Positions 1-7,167 of a DNA stretch of 11,445 bases are shown here, piece after piece. The first letter of the stretch is position 1. Each line of letters begins with the position of its first letter. The translations under genes and the position numbers were made by a program. The DNA is from Nitrospirota bacterium (GTDB taxonomy: Bacteria > Nitrospirota > CAKKRA01 > 9FT-COMBO-42-15). The notes under the pieces are model-generated. The model worked only from the letters and a program-made list of their open reading frames with translations. It searched no databases and was not told the DNA's origin. The stretch is taken from contig JACPZJ010000004.1 in NCBI GenBank assembly GCA_016195585.1, positions 1-11,445 of the forward strand, in the 5' to 3' direction.

Positions 1-537
1 TCCCTGAAGCGGTGATGCCTTCGGAGTTATTGAAAAATCAATATTAACAATAGCTATCAGGACTATAACAGCAGCCACTGCCCCGTATCTGCTTATAATA
101 AGAGGAACACACTTCTCACACCTTGAATATACAAGATAGATAAGACCTGCTATGGTAATGAAAAAGAGAATAAAAAAGAAGGGCATAAATACATTAAGAT
201 TAAACGGCCTCATCATCTGGCCGAGCATTGCGCCCATCATCCCGCCCATCCATCCTGCCATAAGCCCTTCCATTATGCCCATAAAACCGCCAAACCTTCC
301 GATTGGCACGCCAAATAAAATGCCGATAATGCTGCCAATCATCACGCCTGCAAGGAAATTGCCTGTTGGAAGAAGTATGAATGTGCCGACTGTAACCCCT
401 GATAGCATACCCATTGTCATGCCAGCCATCATCCCAAGCATCTCGTCACCCTTCTTTACCAGCCTGTATATAATAAGACCTGTGATGACAAGGGCAGCAA
501 TCGCGATAATCAATGCGCCATAATATGGACCTGTCAT
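1..537 (-). CDS. Met/Gly-rich multi-pass membrane protein, partial (C-terminus beyond window)
   Basis: An open frame of 179 codons runs from ATG at 537 to the window edge with no stop, so the C-terminus is missing. A strong AGGAGG site (545-550) sits 7 bases before the ATG. Hydrophobic segments lie at about residues 5-25, 46-80, 116-136 and 150-166. Residues 33-118 are packed with Gly and Met in GxMxG patterns (17 Met in 86 residues), resembling glycine-zipper packing. A CxxC pair (C140, C143) follows the third hydrophobic region. I do not recognise the family. Met-rich segments plus CxxC would fit metal, for example copper, handling, but that is speculation. It lies downstream of a CcmH-like gene on the same strand, separated by a 209-bp AT-rich spacer. 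The reading frame is secure; the function is unknown. Confidence 0.8.
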   Translation of the reverse strand, partial: MTGPYYGALIIAIAALVITGLIIYRLVKKGDEMLGMMAGMTMGMLSGVTVGTFILLPTGNFLAGVMIGSIIGILFGVPIGRFGGFMGIMEGLMAGWMGGMMGAMLGQMMRPFNLNVFMPFFFILFFITIAGLIYLVYSRCEKCVPLIISRYGAVAAVIVLIAIVNIDFSITPKASPLQG

Positions 538-544
538 TCATTTA

Positions 545-550
545 CCTCCT
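545..550 (-). promoter_or_regulatory. Ribosome binding site of the Met/Gly-rich protein
   Basis: AGGAGG on the minus strand, 7 bases before ATG at 537. It is a full consensus match and fixes the start of a gene that runs off the window edge. Confidence 0.8.
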
Positions 551-596
551 AAAATATAACCTAACATCTTTACAAACAGTTGCCATGATAAATTCA

Positions 597-729
597 CAAA
601 ATCAAAATGCAAAATTAAAAAAGTAAAATGACAAATCAAAATTCAAAAACTTTAAAAGATAATAATTCTTTATTTCTGAATTTTACATTGTATTTTTGAT
701 TTTTGACATTTAATTTTTGATTTTTAAAA
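597..729. repeat. AT-rich imperfect inverted repeat (MITE/REP-like)
   Basis: The left arm (about 597-655) is built from runs such as AAATCAAAAT, AAAATTAAAA and ATGACAAATCAAAATTC. The right arm (about 677-729) reads as the same type of sequence on the other strand: TTTTGATTTTTGACATTT and AATTTTTGATTTTT. The arms pair imperfectly around a loop near 656-676. The composition is much more AT-rich than the flanking genes and no coding frame is visible. Similar AAAATCAAAAATTAAA-type repeats occur between genes in environmental genomes, from memory. It could form a long weak hairpin between the CcmH-like gene and the next gene. Confidence 0.5.
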
Positions 730-746
730 TATAGTAAATTGTATAC

Positions 747-1202
747 TCAAGCCCCTTTTTTGTTCAGAAAACGAGTTTTATTAAGAAGTGCTATTATAAC
801 CAGATACACCACCCCTCCCCATACAAAGAGGATTGCCGTAAATATTAATGCTTCTTTTAAAGGAAAGCCGCCCCTTGTAAACTGATACCACTTGCCGCCG
901 AGCCTTTGGGGAATGGTGAGCATTGCCTCATCACCGTAGCGTTTATAAAAATATTCAACAATCTCCTCTTTTGTAAGGCCTCCCTGCAGTTTCTGTCCAA
1001 TCATGTCCTTCCACTCCAAACCACAGCTCATGTGGCAGTCTTCAAGAACCATTGGACATTCACATGGGCAGGCAAGGTTATGGGAAATCCCAAGCACTGT
1101 ATTGCCTCCTGCCTGCGGCCAGAAGATATATTTAAAGCCAAAGAAAATGGCCACAAGGGCTATTGAAAGAAGATATATTTTTATCTTTTTTGATGCTGGC
1201 AT
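747..1202 (-). CDS. CcmH-like cytochrome c maturation protein, cysteine-rich variant
   Basis: 151 residues. CcmH-family proteins are membrane-anchored thiol-disulfide proteins on the periplasmic side that reduce apocytochrome CxxCH cysteines for haem ligation. This one has the family layout: an N-terminal membrane anchor (about 9-28), a soluble Cys domain, then a second membrane segment (about 117-141). The segment GGLTKEEIVEYFYKRYGDEA (74-93) matches the conserved CcmH region after the Cys motif. The usual LRCxxC is replaced by C45-x-C47-x-C49-x6-C56-x3-C60, resembling the CxCGCxxxLxxC variants of some non-proteobacterial lineages. The start is ATG at 1202, with AAAGG about 11 bases upstream as a weak ribosome site. 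No CcmF or CcmE is visible in the window. Family assignment is fairly sure; the chemistry of the extra cysteines is unknown. Confidence 0.75.
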   Translation of the reverse strand: MPASKKIKIYLLSIALVAIFFGFKYIFWPQAGGNTVLGISHNLACPCECPMVLEDCHMSCGLEWKDMIGQKLQGGLTKEEIVEYFYKRYGDEAMLTIPQRLGGKWYQFTRGGFPLKEALIFTAILFVWGGVVYLVIIALLNKTRFLNKKGA

Positions 1203-1228
1203 TTTGTCTTTAACCTTTTCTTTAGATT

Positions 1229-1278
1229 AACCCTTTTTCACTTGAACCCTTGACCACTGGACCCCTTGAACCCTTTTT
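1229..1278. repeat. Degenerate CTTGAACCCT direct repeats
   Basis: The 84-bp gap between two minus-strand genes holds two copies of CTTGAACCCT (1241-1250 and 1265-1274). An intervening TTGACCACTGGACCC is related in sequence, and AACCCTTTTT occurs at both ends. No coding frame and no T-tracted hairpin are visible. Short CTTGAACCC-type repeats between genes are familiar from environmental genomes, from memory. It may be a decaying mobile or slippage-derived repeat. Confidence 0.4.
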
Positions 1279-1286
1279 TAAAAAAC

Positions 1287-1877
1287 CTATAAACCCCAAA
1301 ACCCACTATAATACTTAAACCTTACATCCTGATTTGCAGGGATATCCTTAATTGAGTAATGGTATTGGTTAAAATCACTATCCCTTGTCTGTTTTGATGA
1401 AGCAGGTGCAATAGAAAAATTAGACGAACGGAGCGGCTGCTGGATATTTACCTCAAGATTCATAATATCATATCTTGACTGGATTACATATTCAAAGGAC
1501 TTATCCTTTCCCCTTTTAAATGGGCTGTATTGAAAGTCTATGAAGAAATCTCCGTAAGGAAGGCTCATTACAGCCTGATTGTAATTATCTCTTTTTTCAA
1601 TATCATAAATTTGGCAGAAGTGCTGTCCCTTTGGCGAAAGGGAGCAGGCATCTGTGAGCTTATTCACACCCTTTGGAAAGATAAAGGTTATAGCGGCTGG
1701 AAAGGCGTCCTTGTTTGCAAACCGGCCTTCATACACAACAAGCACGTCAGGGGTATCATACTCTGGCCATACTGATACCTTCATCCTGCCAATCTTCAGC
1801 GCCTCTTCTCCATATAGTGGAGCAGGAATTATGAAAATGGAAAATAAAAGAAGGGTTAAAAATCGTTTAATCCCCAT
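1287..1877 (-). CDS. Exported protein of unknown function
   Basis: 196 residues from ATG at 1877. The frame stays open to an ATG at 2018, but the extra 47 codons are rejected. The signal peptide (residues 1-23, MGIKRFLTLLL core ending PLYG) begins exactly here. A TATAAT promoter lies just upstream at 1894-1899, and a start at 2018 would overlap the ompA ribosome site. The mature part looks all-beta, beginning KVSVWPEYDTPDVLVVYEG (33-51). It contains two cysteines (C78, C88) that could form a disulfide, and it ends in KYYSGFWGL with no membrane anchor. There is no ribosome site before the ATG and the predicted leader is only about 10 bases. The family is not recognised. The gene is followed on the same strand by the CcmH-like gene, so a periplasmic role is likely but unspecified. 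Confidence 0.7.
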   Translation of the reverse strand: MGIKRFLTLLLFSIFIIPAPLYGEEALKIGRMKVSVWPEYDTPDVLVVYEGRFANKDAFPAAITFIFPKGVNKLTDACSLSPKGQHFCQIYDIEKRDNYNQAVMSLPYGDFFIDFQYSPFKRGKDKSFEYVIQSRYDIMNLEVNIQQPLRSSNFSIAPASSKQTRDSDFNQYHYSIKDIPANQDVRFKYYSGFWGL

Positions 1878-1893
1878 AATAGAAATATATTTT

Positions 1894-1923
1894 ATTATAT
1901 TTAATAATCCCATGCAATCACAA
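1894..1923 (-). promoter_or_regulatory. Predicted sigma70 promoter of the minus-strand exported-protein gene
   Basis: On the minus strand, TTGTGA (1918-1923) is followed after 18 bases by a perfect TATAAT (1894-1899). The start site would fall near 1887, giving a very short leader before ATG 1877. It agrees with placing the start after, not before, this position. Confidence 0.55.
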
Positions 1924-1937
1924 AATAAACTTTGCCA

Positions 1938-1966
1938 TTGAAAACCTTTTCTTATTAATGTAATAT
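1938..1966 (+). promoter_or_regulatory. Predicted sigma70 promoter of the ompA-like operon
   Basis: TTGAAA (1938-1943), a 17-base spacer and TAATAT (1961-1966) sit about 70 bases before the ATG at 2036. With the opposite promoter at 1894-1923 this makes a compact divergent control region. The assignment rests on consensus matching only. Confidence 0.5.
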
Positions 1967-2022
1967 CTATGCTGTGGGGATTATTGTCCTTTAATTTTTC
2001 CTCATCTAATAAACACATAAAT

Positions 2023-2030
2023 AAGGAGGT
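2023..2030 (+). promoter_or_regulatory. Ribosome binding site of the OmpA-like lipoprotein
   Basis: AAGGAGGT, complementary to the 16S 3' end, ends 5 bases before ATG 2036. It is a near-perfect site, suggesting high translation of the first operon gene. Confidence 0.85.
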
Positions 2031-2035
2031 CTTCT

Positions 2036-2839
2036 ATGAAAAATGCAGCAAAATTTATAGCAATTTTTGTTTCATTAGCCATCCTCTCCGGCTGTTTTGT
2101 AACTACAGGTAAATATCAGGATAAGGTAAGAGAGGCAGAGAATTATAAGAGCGCTCTGGATAAGGCAAAGGAAAGGGTAGCTGTCCTTGAAAAGGAGATT
2201 GCATCTCTTAATGAGGCCATGAAGGCAGGCAAGGATGCCCAGTCCAAGATCATCGCTGATCTGATGCAGAAAAACAAGGAGCTTATGGAGGCAAAGGGGA
2301 ATCTGTCAAAGGAGATGGAGAGGCTGAGCAGGGAGAAGGAGGAGGCAATTGCAAAACTGAGGTCTACCTATGACAACCTTGTAAAAAACCTGCAAAAGGA
2401 GATTAAAGAGGGCGAGATAAAGATTACACAGATAAAAGACAAGCTCTCTGTTAATATGGTGGAGAAGATACTCTTTGACTCAGGCAAGGCAGAGATAAAG
2501 CCAAAGGGAAAAGAGGTATTAAAAAAGGTCGGCGATATATTAAAAAGTGTGCCTGATAAACAGATAAGGATAGAGGGCCATACAGACAATGTCCCCATCG
2601 GCCCCGGTCTTCAGGCAAAGTATCCCACCAACTGGGAGCTGTCAACTGCAAGGGCAACCACAGTGGCAAGGTTCCTGCAGGATAAGGCAGACATTGACCC
2701 TAAGGTTTTGGTTGCAGCAGGATATTCAGAATACAGGCCTGTTGCCGCAAATGATACTGATGAGGGCAAGGCGCAGAACAGAAGGATAGAGATAGCCCTC
2801 ATACCGATTGATATAGACAGGGTATTAGAGGAAAAGTAA
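2036..2839 (+). CDS. OmpA/Pal-type peptidoglycan-binding lipoprotein with long coiled coil
   Basis: 267 residues. The signal peptide ends in a lipobox, LSG-C20, so the mature protein should be lipidated, probably in the outer membrane. Residues 25-135 are charged heptad-rich helix (coiled coil). Residues about 138-258 form an OmpA C-terminal domain that grips peptidoglycan diaminopimelate. Its hallmarks are GHTDN (181-185, D184), NWELSTARA (199-207, R206), and GYSEYRPVA with AQNRRIEI (229-253). D184 and R206 align with the peptide-binding Asp and Arg of E. coli OmpA. It probably tethers the outer membrane to the wall, with the coiled coil as spacer or oligomeriser. It is the first gene of a four-gene operon; the next gene starts 1 base after its stop. 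Confidence 0.9.
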   Translation: MKNAAKFIAIFVSLAILSGCFVTTGKYQDKVREAENYKSALDKAKERVAVLEKEIASLNEAMKAGKDAQSKIIADLMQKNKELMEAKGNLSKEMERLSREKEEAIAKLRSTYDNLVKNLQKEIKEGEIKITQIKDKLSVNMVEKILFDSGKAEIKPKGKEVLKKVGDILKSVPDKQIRIEGHTDNVPIGPGLQAKYPTNWELSTARATTVARFLQDKADIDPKVLVAAGYSEYRPVAANDTDEGKAQNRRIEIALIPIDIDRVLEEK

Positions 2840-2840
2840 T

Positions 2841-5468
2841 TTGGATGTTATTACAAGCCATACAAATGCAGACTTTGATTCCCTTGCATCAATGCTCGCA
2901 GCAAGGAAGTTATACAAAGAGGCAATACCTGTCTTCTCAGGCGCGCAGGAGAGGAATGTCCGCGTCTTTTTCTCAAAGGTCCCGGAGAAAAAATTTGGCA
3001 TAGAGAAGATCAGGAATATTGACCTGAATAAGATTACAAGGCTCATTATCGTTGATGTAAAGACGCCTGACAGGCTCGGGAGATTTGCCGAAATACTTAA
3101 CAGGCCTGATTTAAAGATTCATGTCTATGACCACCATCCTCATACAGAAGGAGATATCCATGGGGAAATGGAGGTCATTGAGCCTGCAGGCGCAACAACA
3201 ACAATACTAATAGAAAAACTCATAGAGAATAAGATTGATATTACATCCGAAGAGGCAACCTTCCTTGCGCTCGGGATATATGAAGAAACAGGCTCTCTCT
3301 CATTCACATCAACAACACCGCGCGACCTGCAGGCAGCAGCCTATTTACTGTCTAAAGGCGCTGACCTGAATCTCGTTTCAGACTACATAATAAAAGAGCT
3401 TGATGCTGAGCAGATAGAAATATTGAATGACCTGCTTCACTCTGCAAAGGAATTTTATTTTCACGGCATCAAGGTCATCATTGCCATTGCCTCTACAGAA
3501 AAATATATAGGCGAACTTGCCCTTATCACCCATAAGATGAGGGATATGGAGAACATAAATGCCCTCTTTGTTGTTGTGCGCATGGAGGACAGGATACATA
3601 TTGTGGCGAGGAGCCGCATACCGAATGTGGATGTGGGCGGGATACTAAAAGAGCTCGGCGGCGGCGGACACTCCACTGCTGCATCTGCATCTATAAAAGA
3701 GCTGACTATTGTGCAGGTGCAGGAGAGGCTTCTTGATATCCTGAACAGAAAGGTTACGCCGACAAGGGTTGCAAGGGATTTAATGACAGCGCCGCTTAAA
3801 ACCGTGCAGATAGACAGCACAATAAAAGAGGCAGAGAAGATAATGACACAGTACGGCGTGAATGTCCTGCCTGTGCTTGATAAGGATATATTTGCAGGCC
3901 TTGTGTCAAGGGAGATGATACAGAAGGCCATCTTTCACAACCTTGAAAAAGCAAGGGTCTCTGACTTTATGTATACTGAGATGCAGAAGGCAGGGCCTGA
4001 CACACCCTTTAGCAAGATAGAGTCCGTGATGGTTGAAGGCAATCAGAGATTTATGCCTGTTGTTGAAGGCGACAGGATTATCGGCGCCATTACACGGACA
4101 GACCTCCTGCGGACGCTCCATGATGATATATTAATGAAGCCTCTGGGCGCAGAGGAGCTGCCAAAGGGCTTTCATTATACATACAGCAGAAATCTAAGGC
4201 ACCTCCTGAAAGAGCGGCTCCCTGCTAATATAGAAAAATTGCTGAGAGACATCGGCGAGGTTGCGGAGGAGGCAGGGATGAATGCCTATGTTGTCGGCGG
4301 ATTTGTCCGCGACCTTTTGCTCGGCCATGAAAATTTGGATATTGATGTTGTGATAGAAGGCGACGGCATTGCCTTTGCAAATAAGCTCGGAAGACGTTTT
4401 AACGCGAGGGTAAAGGCGCATCAGAGATTTGGCACTGCGGTTGTAATACTCCCTGATGATTTCAGAATAGACATTGCAACTGCGAGGACAGAGTATTATG
4501 AGTACCCCACTGCCCTTCCTACTGTTGAACTCAGCTCCATAAAGAAAGACCTCTACCGCCGCGACTTTACCATCAACACACTCGCAATTAAGCTCAACAA
4601 AATGGATTATGGAAATCTCATTGACTTCTTTGGCGGCCAGCGGGATATAAAGGAAAAGGCAATAAGGGCGCTGCATAATCTGAGCCTTGTTGAAGACCCG
4701 ACAAGGGTCTTTCGTGCAATAAGGTTTGAGCAACGTTTTAATTTTAAGATAGGCAAGCACACACAGAATCTGATAAAGACCGCTGTCAGGATGGAGCTCT
4801 TTCATAAGCTGAGCGGAAAGAGGGTTCTTACTGAACTAAGGCTTATCTTTGAGGAGGCAGAGCCCATAAAGGCCATAATGCGTATGGCAGAGTTTGACCT
4901 GTTGAGGTTTATACACCCTGAGATTACCGTTAAAGACAAAAACATCCGCCTCTTTGAAAGGATAAAGGAGGCCATTGCATGGTTTGACCTGCTATTTCTG
5001 AATCTTCCAATAGAGAAGTGGCTGATATATTTCATAGGCCTGCTAAACGGCCTGAGTAAAAGGGATATAGAGGATGTGCTAAAAAGGCTCGCTGTGCCTG
5101 AGAGGTTTGCAAGAAAACTCATTGAGGCAGCAGAGCGCTCTGAAAAGGCATTGTCAGAATTCTACAGGCATAAAAAGATGGAAAACAGCAGGATATACCG
5201 CCTTCTCCATCCCCTCTCTACAGAGACAGTAGTATTTATGATGGCAAAGGCAAAAGAGGAGGCAGCAAAGAAATATATATCCTTGTATCTTACAGAGCTG
5301 AGAAAGATAGGACTCTCCATCACAGGCAATGACCTTAAAAAACTTGGGATAAAAGAGGGGCCGCTATTCAGAGGCATACTTGAAAAGGCATTTGAAAAAA
5401 AATTAAATGGCATGTTAAAGACAAAGAAGGACGAATTGAAATTTGTAAAGGGATTAAAGAGTGAGTAA
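2841..5468 (+). CDS. DHH-CBS-CBS-tRNA nucleotidyltransferase fusion (CCA/A-adding enzyme type)
   Basis: 875 residues. The start is TTG at 2841, one base after the upstream stop, with AGAGGA (2827-2832) 8 bases before it. The first residues already carry the DHH motif, so the start is firm. Domains in order: DHH phosphoesterase (1-300) with HTNADFDS (7-14), D72, DHH (97-99), and the DHHA1 glycine motif GGGGH (273-277); two CBS domains (about 313-365 and 374-428); a class II nucleotidyltransferase head (about 481-620) with GGFVRD (486-491), the metal pair D500-x-D502, RRDFTIN (573-579) and EDxxR (618-622); then a helical RNA-binding body. The family repairs or builds the tRNA 3' CCA end. Proteins of this architecture include the Aquifex A-adding enzyme, which works with a separate CC-adding partner, so this may add only A. 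All catalytic residues of both domains look intact. Confidence 0.9.
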   Translation: MDVITSHTNADFDSLASMLAARKLYKEAIPVFSGAQERNVRVFFSKVPEKKFGIEKIRNIDLNKITRLIIVDVKTPDRLGRFAEILNRPDLKIHVYDHHPHTEGDIHGEMEVIEPAGATTTILIEKLIENKIDITSEEATFLALGIYEETGSLSFTSTTPRDLQAAAYLLSKGADLNLVSDYIIKELDAEQIEILNDLLHSAKEFYFHGIKVIIAIASTEKYIGELALITHKMRDMENINALFVVVRMEDRIHIVARSRIPNVDVGGILKELGGGGHSTAASASIKELTIVQVQERLLDILNRKVTPTRVARDLMTAPLKTVQIDSTIKEAEKIMTQYGVNVLPVLDKDIFAGLVSREMIQKAIFHNLEKARVSDFMYTEMQKAGPDTPFSKIESVMVEGNQRFMPVVEGDRIIGAITRTDLLRTLHDDILMKPLGAEELPKGFHYTYSRNLRHLLKERLPANIEKLLRDIGEVAEEAGMNAYVVGGFVRDLLLGHENLDIDVVIEGDGIAFANKLGRRFNARVKAHQRFGTAVVILPDDFRIDIATARTEYYEYPTALPTVELSSIKKDLYRRDFTINTLAIKLNKMDYGNLIDFFGGQRDIKEKAIRALHNLSLVEDPTRVFRAIRFEQRFNFKIGKHTQNLIKTAVRMELFHKLSGKRVLTELRLIFEEAEPIKAIMRMAEFDLLRFIHPEITVKDKNIRLFERIKEAIAWFDLLFLNLPIEKWLIYFIGLLNGLSKRDIEDVLKRLAVPERFARKLIEAAERSEKALSEFYRHKKMENSRIYRLLHPLSTETVVFMMAKAKEEAAKKYISLYLTELRKIGLSITGNDLKKLGIKEGPLFRGILEKAFEKKLNGMLKTKKDELKFVKGLKSE

Positions 5469-7167
5469 GGGAAGCAATAGATATCTTTTAACAGGCCTGA
5501 TAATCCTCTCATCCCTCCTCTTCTTTTATAAGCTCGGGTCATACACCCTCTTTGATGTTGACGAGGCTGTATTCTCTGAGGCAGGGAGGGAGATGCTGGA
5601 AACAGGCAACTGGCTCACCCCGCAATATAATTACATAAACAGATATGACAAGCCTGCCCTTTTTTACTGGCTTATGGCATCGTCTTATCTTGTCTCTGGC
5701 ATAAATGAATTTGCTGCACGGTTCTGGTCTGCATTAATGGGTGTGTTCCTGATTGCCGCTACATTCATTTTTGCAAGAAGGATTAATGGGGATAGCTACG
5801 GCCTCTTAAGCGGGCTTATACTTGCCACATCCATTGAGATAATAGTCCTTGCCCACTCTGCTATTACTGATATGACATTAACATTTTTCATTGCCTCAGG
5901 CCTCTATCTCTTTTTCATAGCTATGGAAGAGAAAGACAAACGGCTCTATCTTTTATCATACTCAGCAATGGGGCTTGCTGTGCTCACAAAGGGTCCCATA
6001 GGCCTTGTTATACCTGCAATGACCATTATCCCATACCTTCTGCTGACAAAAAAATTCAGGGACACACTAAGGGATGCACGGCCCTTCTTTGGAGTGATAA
6101 TCTTTTTGGCCATTGCCCTTCCATGGTATATACTTGAAATAAGGGCCAATGGCTGGGAATATATCAATGCCTTCTTCTTCAAGCATAATATAAACCGCTT
6201 TACCAGCGTAAACTCAGGCCACAGCGGCAGCATCCTGTTTTACATACCTGTTATACTCACAGGCTTTTTTCCATGGAGCCCGTTTCTTCCTTATGCCGTT
6301 TATAAGACAGCGCCGCGTGGTTTAGCAGAGATGGATACAAAGGCAAGGCTCGCACTCTTTTCAATAATCTGGTTTTTAACAGTACTGATATTTTTTTCCT
6401 TGTCGCAGACAAAACTGCCGAATTACATAGCATCGCTCTTTCCGCCAATGGCATTAGTCGTTGCAATGCTATTAAAGGATTTCTTAGAAGATAATCCCCC
6501 CTTCCCCCCTTTACTAAAGGGGGGTGAGGGGGGATTATCAAAAGGAGTAAGATATTCTGCCATCTTCTTTGCACTCTCCTGCCTTATCCTTGCTGCTATC
6601 TTTGGCCTTGCGCCAATGATATTAAACAGGATACATCCCATATTGCCTGATGGATTCTCTGAGATGCCTATTACAATCGGCAGGTGGCACATTGTGATCT
6701 CAATACTCTTCTTCATATCAGGGATAACCTCTGTTATTGCCTTTTTCAAAAATAAAAAGGGTGTTGCCATCGGGATAGTCGGCCTTACAATCTCAATATT
6801 CATATTAATCACGCTCAATCTTGCCATGCCTGCTGTGGACAGGCTTGTTCAACATCCCCTGAAGGAGGTCGCACTATTTATAAGGGAAATGGGCGAGAAA
6901 GACAAGAGGATAGCGACATATGGTATAAACAATCCGAGTATCCTCTTTTACTCAAGGCAGAAGGCATTTATCCTGAATAGAGGCGAAAAAGAAAGGCTGA
7001 ATGCAATGGCAAATGAAGAGACGCCATTATATGTAATAACAAAACTCCCTTATGCAAGAGAGGTAAAAGAGGCTACAGGGATGCGGTATGCCGGCCAAAG
7101 GGGCATCTACATCCTTTTGACGAATAACCCTGCACAGTGCGATTTGGATAAGAAAGATGGAAGATAA
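5461..7167 (+). CDS. ArnT/PMT-family membrane glycosyltransferase (GT83-like)
   Basis: 568 residues. Family members transfer a sugar from a polyprenyl-phosphate donor to lipid A, protein or another envelope acceptor on the periplasmic face. About a dozen hydrophobic segments are visible. The first outer loop has FDVDEAVFSEAGREML (31-46) with the acidic DxDE pair, followed by RYDKPALFYWL (61-71), both typical of ArnT-like enzymes. The tail from about 460 to 568 is soluble. The start is GTG at 5461, overlapping the previous gene by 8 bases, with AAGGG (5448-5452) as ribosome site; no nearer ATG exists until M45. Residues 344-360 are encoded by a 50-bp palindromic repeat inserted in frame in a loop between membrane segments. 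Family is secure; the acceptor and sugar cannot be told. Confidence 0.88.
   Translation: MSKGSNRYLLTGLIILSSLLFFYKLGSYTLFDVDEAVFSEAGREMLETGNWLTPQYNYINRYDKPALFYWLMASSYLVSGINEFAARFWSALMGVFLIAATFIFARRINGDSYGLLSGLILATSIEIIVLAHSAITDMTLTFFIASGLYLFFIAMEEKDKRLYLLSYSAMGLAVLTKGPIGLVIPAMTIIPYLLLTKKFRDTLRDARPFFGVIIFLAIALPWYILEIRANGWEYINAFFFKHNINRFTSVNSGHSGSILFYIPVILTGFFPWSPFLPYAVYKTAPRGLAEMDTKARLALFSIIWFLTVLIFFSLSQTKLPNYIASLFPPMALVVAMLLKDFLEDNPPFPPLLKGGEGGLSKGVRYSAIFFALSCLILAAIFGLAPMILNRIHPILPDGFSEMPITIGRWHIVISILFFISGITSVIAFFKNKKGVAIGIVGLTISIFILITLNLAMPAVDRLVQHPLKEVALFIREMGEKDKRIATYGINNPSILFYSRQKAFILNRGEKERLNAMANEETPLYVITKLPYAREVKEATGMRYAGQRGIYILLTNNPAQCDLDKKDGR
6490..6539. repeat. Palindromic G/C-run repeat inserted in frame inside a gene
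   Basis: The left arm (6490-6513) reads GATAAT, six C, TT, six C, TTTA. The right arm (6515-6539) is its complement apart from one bulged base: TAAA, six G, TGA, six G, ATTATC. One C lies between the arms. Read in frame it gives DNPPFPPLLKGGEGGLS, residues 344-360 of the glycosyltransferase. This AATCCCCCC...GGGGGGATT element is a type I recognise as dispersed in environmental genomes. It would form a very stable RNA hairpin inside the coding sequence. Confidence 0.9.

Noticed and set aside
152..523. Pro/Ile-rich open frame on the plus strand
   Set aside because: Antisense of the Met/Gly-rich membrane protein. The Pro/Ile repetition is simply the complement of Gly/Met codons, and the minus frame has a perfect ribosome site.
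1878..2018. 47-codon upstream extension of the minus-strand exported protein to an ATG at 2018
   Set aside because: It would bury the signal peptide inside the protein, lacks a ribosome site, overlaps the ompA ribosome site and spans the predicted promoter.
4194..4805. Long open frame (203 codons) on the minus strand
   Set aside because: It lies entirely inside the tRNA nucleotidyltransferase gene, whose protein has clear conserved motifs here; the antisense product shows no recognisable features.
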